The translations under genes and the position numbers were made by a program. DNA of 64,000 nucleotides. Source: Nitrobacteraceae bacterium AZCC 2146. Lineage in GTDB: Bacteria > Pseudomonadota > Alphaproteobacteria > Rhizobiales > Xanthobacteraceae. Each line of letters begins with the position of its first letter. Positions within the stretch are counted from its first letter, which is position 1. The stretch covers positions 4,588,001 to 4,652,000 of the forward strand of contig JBAGRP010000001.1 of the NCBI GenBank assembly GCA_036924855.1, given 5' to 3'. The notes under the pieces are model-generated. The model was not told the DNA's origin, did not search any database, and saw only the letters and a list, made by a program, of their open reading frames with translations. Below are positions 32,683 through 41,256 of the stretch, in pieces.

Positions 32683-35208
32683 ATGATGTCAGGCGTGATC
32701 GCGGCGATGCGTCGGACCTTGCTATCGTGCACCTCACTGGTGCGCGATGGGCTCGTGGGATTCGGCGCGTCTGCAGTCTTGGCGACCTCCTCGGCGCGGG
32801 CCGCCGACCCCATCATCGGCCAGGCGCTCGCCACCTTCTTCGATCTCGACCGCCAGGAGATCGCAGCGCTGACGCTGGCGCTGGCCGTGCTCGGCTTTTC
32901 CGTCGTCGCCACCATCCTGCTGATGCGCAACCGAATTCGCGCGGAAAAGACCGAAGCGCGGCTGCGCACCGAACTGCACGGCCTGCAGGTCGAAGCTGAC
33001 CGTTTTCGCGCGCTGCTGTTCGCCGAGCCGCAGGTCCTGATCTCATGGGCCGCCGGCGACAGCCGGCCGGAAATCAGTGGCGACACCTCGCTGGTGATGT
33101 CGCAGGACCCGCAGCATCATCAGCCGCAACGCATTCTTGCTTTCGGCACCTGGCTGCCGCCGGAGCCGGCGCTGCAGATGGATCACGCCGTCGATGCGCT
33201 GCTCGACGCCGGCGAAGGCTTCATTCTCAATCTGACCACCTCCACCGGCCGCGCCATCGAGGCGATGGGCCGCGCCATTGGCGGCCAGGCCATCGTCCGG
33301 ATCCGCGAACTCAGCGGCCTGCGCCGCGAACTCGCCGAGATGACGCTGCGTCACAAGGAATTGTCGGAAGAGACGGAGACACTGCGCGGCTTTGCCGCTG
33401 CGGCACCGTGGCCGATCTGGGCGAAGCGCGGCGGCGGCGGCGGACTGAGCTTTGCCAACGCCGCCTATGCACGGGCGACCGAAGCCAATGGCGTTAACGA
33501 CGCGATCAATCGCAACCTCGAACTGCTCGAGAGCGACGACCGCAACAATCTCGCTCGCGCGCTGAACGACAACCAGCCATTCTCCGCCCGGGTGCCAATC
33601 GTAATATCGGGCGAGCGCCGCATCTATGATGTTCACGCGCTCAACGTCCCCGGCGGCAGCGCCGGCATGGCGATCGACGCCAGCGAAGCTTCCGCGCTCA
33701 GTGCTGCGCTGGTGCGGATGGCCGAAGCGCATCGCCGCACCCTCGATCAACTGTCGTCCGGTGTCGCGGTGTTCGACGCGCAGCGACGCCTCGCCTTCTA
33801 CAACGATTCCTATCGTCGGCTGTGGGATCTCGACCGTACCTTCCTCGACAACACGCCCGACGATTCCAGCGTGCTGGATCGCCTGCGCGCTGCGCGCAAA
33901 TTGCCGGAGCAGCCGGATTTTCGGGCGTGGAAAGCCAAACTGCACGAGGCCTACCGCGCCGTCGAGCCGGCGAAAGATGTCTGGTATCTGCCCGACGGCC
34001 GCGCGCTCAGCATCGTCACCACGCCGAATCCCGAAGGCGGCGTCACCTATCTGTTCGACGACATCACCGAAAGCCTCGAACTGACACGGCGTTTCGACGG
34101 CCTGATCCGGGTCCAGCGCGAAACGCTGGATAATCTCGCCGAAGCCGTCGCGGTGTTCGGCAGCAATGGCCGCGCGCAGTTGTTTAATCCCGCCTTCGCG
34201 AAGATGTGGAAGCTGTCGGACGAGGCGCTGCAGGAGCATCCGCATATCGAGATGGTGGAATCCTGGTGCCGGCCGCTGTTCGACGATGCCGCGACCTGGC
34301 AAATATTGCGCGGCGCCATCACCGGAATCGAGAATCGCGCCGCGGTGCCGCTCAAGCTGGAACGCAAGGACGGCAGTGTGCTCGACTGCATGACCATGCC
34401 GCTACCCGACGGCGCCACCATGCTGACGTTCCAGGACATTTCCGACGCCGAGAACGTCGAGCGCGCGCTGCGCGAACGCAACGAGGCCCTGGAAGCCGCC
34501 GACCAGATGAAGGTCGACTTCGTCCACCACGTCTCCTACGAGCTGCGCTCGCCGCTCACCACCATCATCGGCTTCGCGCATTTGCTGAGCGATCCGATCA
34601 CCGGCCCACTGATGCCGAAGCAGGCCGAGTACCTCGACTACATCACCACCTCGACCGGCGCGCTGCTGGCGATCATCAACAACATCCTCGATCTCGCCAC
34701 CATCGACGCCGGCGCGATGACGCTCAATCTCGGCCCGATCGATATCCGCAAGACCATCGACGACGCCGCCGAAGGCATCCAGGACCGCCTGGCGCGCGAC
34801 CGCATTGCGCTGCAGATCGACGTCGATCCCTCGATCGGCAATTTCACCGGCGACGAACGCCGCGTCGTGCAGGTGCTGTATAATCTGCTCGCCAATGCGG
34901 TCGGCTTCTCGCCGCAGGATGCCGCCATTACACTTACCGCGCGGCGTTCCGAGCATAGTGTGATCTTCACCGTCACCGATCGCGGCCCCGGCATTCCACC
35001 CGAGGTCAAGGACAAGGTGTTCGACTGGTTCGAAAGCCACGCCAACGGCTCGCGGCATCGCGGCGCCGGGCTCGGCCTGTCGCTAGTGCGCTCCTTCGTC
35101 GAATTGCACGGCGGCAAGGTGCGCGTCGATTCCGTGGTCGGCAAGGGCACCACCGTCACCTGCGACTTTCCTATCGACCAGACCGCACATCGCAACGCCG
35201 CGGAATGA
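32683..35208 (+). CDS. divL: DivL-type tyrosine kinase-like cell-cycle regulator
   Basis: Membrane PAS-containing histidine-kinase homologue that acts as a scaffold in the CckA-CtrA phosphorelay. From the ATG at 32683 the product has 841 residues. An N-terminal membrane segment (LALAVLGFSVVATILLM) is followed by several PAS-like domains, then a DHp helix and an ATPase domain. The phospho-acceptor site reads VSYELRSPLTT with Tyr619 where other kinases have His; this tyrosine is the hallmark of DivL. The ATPase boxes (NLLANAVGFSP, DRGPGIPPEV, GAGLGLSLVRSFVE) look complete. Its stop overlaps tsaE-amgK by four bases. Confidence 0.9.
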   Translation: MMSGVIAAMRRTLLSCTSLVRDGLVGFGASAVLATSSARAADPIIGQALATFFDLDRQEIAALTLALAVLGFSVVATILLMRNRIRAEKTEARLRTELHGLQVEADRFRALLFAEPQVLISWAAGDSRPEISGDTSLVMSQDPQHHQPQRILAFGTWLPPEPALQMDHAVDALLDAGEGFILNLTTSTGRAIEAMGRAIGGQAIVRIRELSGLRRELAEMTLRHKELSEETETLRGFAAAAPWPIWAKRGGGGGLSFANAAYARATEANGVNDAINRNLELLESDDRNNLARALNDNQPFSARVPIVISGERRIYDVHALNVPGGSAGMAIDASEASALSAALVRMAEAHRRTLDQLSSGVAVFDAQRRLAFYNDSYRRLWDLDRTFLDNTPDDSSVLDRLRAARKLPEQPDFRAWKAKLHEAYRAVEPAKDVWYLPDGRALSIVTTPNPEGGVTYLFDDITESLELTRRFDGLIRVQRETLDNLAEAVAVFGSNGRAQLFNPAFAKMWKLSDEALQEHPHIEMVESWCRPLFDDAATWQILRGAITGIENRAAVPLKLERKDGSVLDCMTMPLPDGATMLTFQDISDAENVERALRERNEALEAADQMKVDFVHHVSYELRSPLTTIIGFAHLLSDPITGPLMPKQAEYLDYITTSTGALLAIINNILDLATIDAGAMTLNLGPIDIRKTIDDAAEGIQDRLARDRIALQIDVDPSIGNFTGDERRVVQVLYNLLANAVGFSPQDAAITLTARRSEHSVIFTVTDRGPGIPPEVKDKVFDWFESHANGSRHRGAGLGLSLVRSFVELHGGKVRVDSVVGKGTTVTCDFPIDQTAHRNAAE

Positions 35209-36728
35209 GCGACCCCACGACATTCGCGCTGGCGCTGGCGAACGAGACCGCCACTGCGCAACTGATGGCCGACCTCGCGCTGCTGATTAGCCCCGGCGAC
35301 GTCATCACGCTGTCGGGCGATCTCGGCGCCGGCAAGACCGCCGCAGCCCGAGCGATGATCCGCTACCTCGCCAGCGACGACGAACTGGAAGTGCCGAGCC
35401 CGACTTTCACGCTGGCGCAGAGCTACGACTTGCCGTCGTTCCCGCTCATTCATGCCGACCTGTACCGCATCAACGATCCCGGTGAGTTGGAAGAGATCGG
35501 GCTGTCGCCGCTGCCGGAAGGCGCGGTTGTCCTCATCGAATGGCCGGAGCGCGCTGAGGGCGCCTTGCCCGCGGACCGCATCGACATTGCGCTGAGCCAT
35601 CGCCCGGCACTCGGCTCCGTCGCTCGCGCCGCTGAGATCACCGGCTACGGCAAGGCCGCGGCGCAAGTTACGCGCCTGAAGGCGCTGCGCGGATTCCTTG
35701 ACGGCGCACGCTATCTCGACGCCAGGCGTCAGCGCATGGCCGGCGACGCCTCGACGCGCTCCTATGCGCGACTGATCCGCGACGACGGCGTCTTCATCCT
35801 GATGAATGCGCCGCGACGGCCCGACGGCGTAGCGCTCTATGACGGAAAATCCTACAGCGCGGCGGTGCATCTGGCCGAAGACGTCAAACCGTTCGTCGCC
35901 ATCGCCAATGGCCTGCGCGCACACGGCATCTCTGCGCCGGCGATTCATCACGCCGATCTCGACGCCGGCTTCCTGATCACCGAGGATTTCGGCACCGCAG
36001 GCTTTATCGAAGGCGATCCACCTGCGCCGATCGCGGAGCGCTATCAGGCCGCGACCGACCTGCTGGCGGCACTGCATCGCGAACCTCTGCCTGAAACGCT
36101 GCCGCTGCTGCCGCATGCCGGCTATTCCATTCCCCTCTTCGACACCGAGGCCCTGCTGATCGAAGTCGGGTTGATGCCGGAATGGTATCTGCCGGATCGC
36201 GGTGCGACGCCGACCGACGAAGTTCGTGCCGAGTTTTTCGCGATGTGGCGCGAGCTGCTGGCAAAACCCGCGGCAGCGCCGAAGACCTGGGTGCTGCGCG
36301 ACTATCATTCGCCGAACCTGATCTGGCTTGACGCCCGCGAAGGCATCAGGAAAGTTGGCGTGATCGATTTCCAGGACACCGTGCTCGGCCCCGCCGCCTA
36401 TGATCTGGTTTCGCTGCTGCAGGACGCCCGTATCGACGTCCCCGAGCAGCTCGAACTGGCGATGCTGACCCGTTACATCAAGGCGCGACGCGCCGCGGAT
36501 CCCGGCTTCGATCCGGCCGCTTTCGCGGAGCTGTATGCCATCATGTCGGCGCAACGAAATACACGATTGCTCGGCACCTTTGCGCGGCTGAACCGGCGCG
36601 ACGGCAAGCCGCATTATCTCAAGCATCAGCCGCGGATCTGGACCTATCTGAACCGCTCGCTGGCGCATCCGACGCTGGCACCCTTTCGGGACTGGTATGC
36701 GGCAAATGTGCCGCCGCCCCGCGCCTGA
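35205..36728 (+). CDS. TsaE-AmgK fusion (tRNA t6A ATPase and anomeric sugar kinase)
   Basis: Product of 507 residues with two domains. Residues 1 to about 155 are TsaE, the ATPase partner of TsaD/TsaB in t6A37 tRNA modification, with the P-loop SGDLGAGKT (37-45), VPSPTFTLAQSY and ADLYRINDPGELEEIGL. From about 165 to the end is an aminoglycoside-phosphotransferase-fold kinase of the AmgK type, with LITEDFGT, RDYHSPNLIWL and VGVIDFQDTVLGPAAYDLVS. AmgK phosphorylates N-acetylmuramate/N-acetylglucosamine in cell-wall recycling; murU follows, which supports this. Start overlaps divL (ATGA). Confidence 0.92.
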   Translation: MSDPTTFALALANETATAQLMADLALLISPGDVITLSGDLGAGKTAAARAMIRYLASDDELEVPSPTFTLAQSYDLPSFPLIHADLYRINDPGELEEIGLSPLPEGAVVLIEWPERAEGALPADRIDIALSHRPALGSVARAAEITGYGKAAAQVTRLKALRGFLDGARYLDARRQRMAGDASTRSYARLIRDDGVFILMNAPRRPDGVALYDGKSYSAAVHLAEDVKPFVAIANGLRAHGISAPAIHHADLDAGFLITEDFGTAGFIEGDPPAPIAERYQAATDLLAALHREPLPETLPLLPHAGYSIPLFDTEALLIEVGLMPEWYLPDRGATPTDEVRAEFFAMWRELLAKPAAAPKTWVLRDYHSPNLIWLDAREGIRKVGVIDFQDTVLGPAAYDLVSLLQDARIDVPEQLELAMLTRYIKARRAADPGFDPAAFAELYAIMSAQRNTRLLGTFARLNRRDGKPHYLKHQPRIWTYLNRSLAHPTLAPFRDWYAANVPPPRA

Positions 36729-36824
36729 TACGACCTTTTACCGCTTGTTAGCTCTGGTGACCTATCCTGCCGGCAAGGCCCTGCACATCGCGGGGCACCG
36801 CTGTAGTGGAAAGAGGGCACAGCG

Positions 36825-37148
36825 ATGGCGACGGAGCGACGCAAGGGCGAACGGATCGTGTTTGAACGTGGCTATCCCGCGCATATGATGAGCATCGACG
36901 GCACGTGGCGCCGCGCCTGCATCATGGAAGATATTTCCGAGATCGGCGCCAAGCTGACCGTCGAGGGTTCCGTCGAGGGGCTCAACCTGAAAGAATTTTT
37001 CCTGCTGCTGTCATCGACCGGCCTCGCTTATCGCCGCTGCGAGTTGGCTTGGGTCAATGGCGACCAGATCGGCGTCAATTTCCTGAAGCCCAACGACAAA
37101 AAGAGGAAGGCCGCGCGGCGTCCGGAGAATCAGGATGCGGAGGCCTGA
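36825..37148 (+). CDS. PilZ-domain protein, putative c-di-GMP receptor
   Basis: Product of 107 residues. The N-terminal arginine cluster (MATERRKGERIVFERGYPAH) precedes the PilZ core, with DISEIGAKLTVEGSVEG matching the D/NxSxxG motif and GVNFLKPNDKKRK at the end. Whether all arginines needed for c-di-GMP binding are present is uncertain. It sits between amgK and murU on the same strand, 96 bases after the fusion gene and 138 bases before murU. Confidence 0.85.
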   Translation: MATERRKGERIVFERGYPAHMMSIDGTWRRACIMEDISEIGAKLTVEGSVEGLNLKEFFLLLSSTGLAYRRCELAWVNGDQIGVNFLKPNDKKRKAARRPENQDAEA

Positions 37149-37286
37149 GAACGCGGGAAAGCCGCGACTGCGTCGCATCTCCGTCATATCAGCCCATTAT
37201 GGCTTGATCGCTTCATGCGCGCGCTCCCGCGCCGTGCTACGCTCCCAGCAAGATTTCAGAGTCGTTTTGTCGAGACCGATTTCAAC

Positions 37287-38009
37287 ATGCCCGTGAAACC
37301 CAGCAAAGCCATGGTTCTCGCCGCCGGCCTCGGCCTGCGGATGCGGCCCCTTACCGACCACATGCCGAAGCCCCTGGTACAGGTCGCGGGCTCCGCGCTG
37401 CTCGACCATGTGCTCGACAAATTGGCCGATGCCGGTGTCGATGAGGCCGTCGTCAACGTGCACTATCTGCCCGACCAGATCATCGACCATGTCGCCACAC
37501 GCGCGCGACCGAAGGTCATCATCTCCGACGAACGCGATCAAGTGCTCGGCACCGGCGGCGCTGTGGTGAAGGCTTTGCCGCTGCTCGGCGCCGAACCGTT
37601 CTTCCATCTCAACGCCGACACCATGTGGATCGACGGCGTGCGGCCGAACCTGGCGCGCCTCGCCGAAGCCTTCGATCCCGCCAGAATGGATATCCTGCTG
37701 TTGATGGCGCCGACCGCCAATAGCATCGGCTATGCCGGCGCGGGCGACTACGCCATGCTGCCGGATGGCGCGCTGCGCCGCCGCAAGGAAAACCAGGTGG
37801 TGCCGTTCGTCTATGCCGGCGTCGCCATCATTTCGCCAGCGCTGTTCGCAGGCGCACCCGCAGGCGAATTCTCGCTGACCAAACTGTTCGACAGCGCCAA
37901 CGAGCAGGAACGGCTGTTCGGACTGCGGATGGACGGCGTCTGGATGCATGTCGGCACGCCCGATGCGGTGCGCGCGGCGGAAGACGCCTTCCTCGCCAGC
38001 GTCGCCTGA
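37287..38009 (+). CDS. murU: N-acetylmuramate-1-phosphate uridylyltransferase MurU
   Basis: Makes UDP-MurNAc from MurNAc-1-phosphate, the second step of the AmgK-MurU recycling route. The product has 240 residues from the ATG at 37287 (MPVKPSKAMVLAAGLGLRMR); a longer frame from 37215 lacks family character. The nucleotidyltransferase motif is AAGLGLRMRPLTDHMPKPLV, the metal-binding Asp lies in FHLNADTMW, and VLGTGGAVVKALPLL follows. Clustering with amgK is the main reason to prefer MurU over other sugar nucleotidyltransferases. Confidence 0.92.
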   Translation: MPVKPSKAMVLAAGLGLRMRPLTDHMPKPLVQVAGSALLDHVLDKLADAGVDEAVVNVHYLPDQIIDHVATRARPKVIISDERDQVLGTGGAVVKALPLLGAEPFFHLNADTMWIDGVRPNLARLAEAFDPARMDILLLMAPTANSIGYAGAGDYAMLPDGALRRRKENQVVPFVYAGVAIISPALFAGAPAGEFSLTKLFDSANEQERLFGLRMDGVWMHVGTPDAVRAAEDAFLASVA

Positions 38010-38085
38010 CACTCGCGAAAGACTTCGACTCCCGCCGCCTTTCTGCCCATGCCATGATGCATCCTGTTCGCGAATCAGGATGCCC

Positions 38086-41000
38086 ATGCGCGTATTCAGT
38101 GTTCCCCCTTCGGCGCCGTTTCTGCGCACACTCATCACCGCGCTGGTCGATGGCCAGCTCGTCGATGGTTTCAACGCGCGTATGCAGCCCGAACGACTGG
38201 CACAGGCGACGCTGTATCTGCCGACCCGCCGTGCCGGCCGGATGGCGCGCGAAATCTTCCTCGACGTGCTCGACACCGACGCGGTGGTGCTGCCGCGGAT
38301 TTTTACACTCGGCGACATTGACGAGGACGAGGTTGCATTCGCTGAGGCTGAGGAATTCGGCGGCGGAACGACGTTGGATACTCCGCCAAAGCTCGGCGAA
38401 CTAGAACGCCGGCTAACACTCGCGAGGCTCGTCGCGATGTGGGCGAAACAGCTGAAACCTGATGACCCGATATCAGCGCCGCTGGTGGTAGGCGGGCCAG
38501 CCTCAACGCTCGCCTTGGCGACCGATTTGGCGCGGCTGATGGACGACATGGTAACGCGCGGAGTCGGCTTCGAATCCCTGAACGGGCTCGTGCCGGACGC
38601 GCTGGATAAATATTGGCAACTGACGTTGGATTTCTTGAAGATCGCGCAGCAATGGTGGCCCGCGCATCTTGAAGACATCAAAAAGATCGAACCTGCCGCG
38701 CGGCGCGATCAATTGATCACCGCCGAAGCCAATAGATTGAAGGCTCATTCCGAAGGCCCCGTCATCGCCGCGGGGTCGACCGGTTCGATGCCCGCGACCG
38801 CAAAATTTCTCCACGCCATCGCCAATCTGCCCAACGGCGCCGTGGTATTGCCGGGGCTCGATACCGATCTCGATGACGACGCCTGGAATCTGATCGGCGG
38901 CAGCGAAGACAAGCAAGGCAAGGTGCTGACGCCGCCATCGTCGAACCATCCGCAATTCGCGCTGCATGGCTTGCTCGACAGATTTGGTATCAAGCGCAGC
39001 GACGTCGAGCTGCTGGGCGAACCCTTGCCAAAGGGTCGCGAGATGCTGGCGTCGGAAACGATGCGGCCGTCGAATGCCACCGCGCAATGGCATCGCCGGC
39101 TTGCCGAGCCCGCCGTCGCGCAAAAGATTTCTGACGGTATGCAGAACCTCGCTGTCATCGCCGCGGCCAATCCGGAGATGGAAGCGCTGGCCATCGCGGT
39201 GGCGATGCGCGAGGCGCGCGAGCAGAATATCTCGGCCGCACTTGTGACGCCCGACCGCGCACTGGCGCGGCGGGTGATGGCCGCGCTGGGCCGCTGGAAC
39301 CTGGAATTCGACGATTCCGGTGGTGACGCCCTGATGGACACACCACAGGGAATTTTCGCGCGATTGACCGCCGAAGTCGTGGCCGAAGGGCTGGAGCCCG
39401 CAACCTTGCTGGCGCTGCTGAAGCATCCGCTGCTGCGGCTCGGCGCTGCGCCGGGCGCGTGGAAAGGCGCCATCGAAACGCTGGAACTGGCGCTGTTGCG
39501 TGGCACGCGGCCAACCGCCGGCAGCCTCGGTCTTGCGCAGGATTTTGCACGGTTTCGCGACGAGCTGGCAAAACTGAACCGTCGCGAGGCCTCGACGCTG
39601 CATCCGGCCGAGCCGCGTACAAAACTGGGCGACGACAAATTGCTCGAAGCCGAGGCGGTAATCGCCAAACTGCGCGAGGCGCTGGCGCCGCTGGAAGGCG
39701 TCGGTCCCTTCAAGCCGCATGATTTTGCCGACCTCGCAAAGCGCCATCAGGATGCGCTGAAGGCGCTATCGCGCGACGACAAGGATCTGCCAGTCGTCTT
39801 CGACGGCCATCAAGGGCAAGCGCTGGCGTCCGCCTTCGACGAACTGCTCGGCGATATCTCCAAGGGCAAGACCGCGCCAAGCGGGCTGATGGTCCCGCTC
39901 AGCGACTACGCGGAAGTGTTCCACACCGCCTTCGGCGATCGCACCGTGCGGCGGCCGGAAGCCGCCAATGCGCGGCTGCGGATCTATGGCCCGCTCGAAG
40001 CGCGGCTGACGCAATGCGACCGCGTGATTCTCGGCGGCTTGGTCGAAGGCATCTGGCCGCCGGCGCCGCGGATCGATCCGTGGCTCAGCCGCCCGATGCG
40101 GCATCAGCTCGGCCTCGATCTGCCGGAGCGCCGCATCGGCCTTTCCGCGCACGATTTCGCGCAATTGCTCGGCGCCGACGAGGTCATTCTCAGCCACGCC
40201 GCCAAGGTCGGCGGCGCACCGGCGGTTGCCTCGCGTTTTCTACATCGCCTCGAAGCCGTCGCCGGTGAAGAGCGCTGGGACGCAGCCCTTGCCGCCGGCG
40301 AAAGGTATATCCGCTACGCCGAGGAGCTCGACCGGCCACACAGCGTCGCGCCGATTGCGCAGCCGGCACCAAGGCCGCCACGCGTCGCGCGGCCAACAAA
40401 ACTATCCGTCACCGCAATCGAGGATTGGCTGCGCGATCCCTATACGATTTACGCAAAATATATCCTGAAGCTGGCGCCACTCGATCCCGTCGATATGCCG
40501 CTGTCGGCCGCCGACAGGGGCTCTGCGATCCACGATTCGCTCGGCGATTTCACCCAGGAACACAGCAAGGTACTGCCCGACGATCCCGCGCGGGTGCTGC
40601 GTCGTATCGGCGAAAAACATTTTGCTCCGCTGATGACGCGGCCGGAAGCCCGCGCGCTGTGGTGGCCGCGATTCCTGCGCATCGCGTCATGGTTCGCGAA
40701 CTGGGAGATCGAGCGCCGGCTCAATGTCACCAGCATCGCTGCCGAGACTGAGGGCAAGATTTCGATTCCGCTCGACAGCGGGCGCACTTTCACTCTCTCT
40801 GCGCGCGCCGACCGCATCGAGCGCCGCACCGACCGCACCTTTGCGATCCTCGACTACAAGACCGGCCAGCCGCCGACCGGCAAGCAGGTCCGCATGGGCC
40901 TGTCGCCACAGCTGACGCTGGAAGCGGCGATCCTGCGCGAGGGCGGCTTCGATGGCATCCCCGCTAATTCTTCGGTCAGCGAGCTGATGTATGTCAGGCT

Positions 41001-41256
41001 CAGCGGCAACAATCCGCCGGGCGAGCAGCGGCTGCTGGAGCTGAAGCGCGACCGCAACGAGGAAGCGTTATTTCCTGATGAAGCCGCGGACGAAGCGCGC
41101 AGCAAGCTCGAAGCGCTGATCCTGAAATTCGAGGACGAGGCCACGCCGTACACTTCGCTCAATCTGTCGATGTGGTCGAACCGTTACGGCAGCTATGACG
41201 ATCTGGCGCGGATCAAGGAATGGTCCGCGGCCGGCGGCGCCGGAGGCGAGTCATGA
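38086..41256 (+). CDS. addB: Double-strand break repair protein AddB
   Basis: Helicase-like/nuclease subunit of the AddAB complex that resects DNA ends for RecA (replacing RecBCD). The product has 1056 residues from the ATG at 38086 (MRVFSVPPSAPFLRTLI), which has an AGGA site at good distance; the ATG at 38080 overlaps that site. The C-terminal PD-(D/E)XK nuclease domain shows LSVTAIEDWLRDPYTIYAKY, RGSAIHDSLGDF and AILDYKTGQPP. It ends inside the addA start (ATGA). Confidence 0.95.
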   Translation: MRVFSVPPSAPFLRTLITALVDGQLVDGFNARMQPERLAQATLYLPTRRAGRMAREIFLDVLDTDAVVLPRIFTLGDIDEDEVAFAEAEEFGGGTTLDTPPKLGELERRLTLARLVAMWAKQLKPDDPISAPLVVGGPASTLALATDLARLMDDMVTRGVGFESLNGLVPDALDKYWQLTLDFLKIAQQWWPAHLEDIKKIEPAARRDQLITAEANRLKAHSEGPVIAAGSTGSMPATAKFLHAIANLPNGAVVLPGLDTDLDDDAWNLIGGSEDKQGKVLTPPSSNHPQFALHGLLDRFGIKRSDVELLGEPLPKGREMLASETMRPSNATAQWHRRLAEPAVAQKISDGMQNLAVIAAANPEMEALAIAVAMREAREQNISAALVTPDRALARRVMAALGRWNLEFDDSGGDALMDTPQGIFARLTAEVVAEGLEPATLLALLKHPLLRLGAAPGAWKGAIETLELALLRGTRPTAGSLGLAQDFARFRDELAKLNRREASTLHPAEPRTKLGDDKLLEAEAVIAKLREALAPLEGVGPFKPHDFADLAKRHQDALKALSRDDKDLPVVFDGHQGQALASAFDELLGDISKGKTAPSGLMVPLSDYAEVFHTAFGDRTVRRPEAANARLRIYGPLEARLTQCDRVILGGLVEGIWPPAPRIDPWLSRPMRHQLGLDLPERRIGLSAHDFAQLLGADEVILSHAAKVGGAPAVASRFLHRLEAVAGEERWDAALAAGERYIRYAEELDRPHSVAPIAQPAPRPPRVARPTKLSVTAIEDWLRDPYTIYAKYILKLAPLDPVDMPLSAADRGSAIHDSLGDFTQEHSKVLPDDPARVLRRIGEKHFAPLMTRPEARALWWPRFLRIASWFANWEIERRLNVTSIAAETEGKISIPLDSGRTFTLSARADRIERRTDRTFAILDYKTGQPPTGKQVRMGLSPQLTLEAAILREGGFDGIPANSSVSELMYVRLSGNNPPGEQRLLELKRDRNEEALFPDEAADEARSKLEALILKFEDEATPYTSLNLSMWSNRYGSYDDLARIKEWSAAGGAGGES

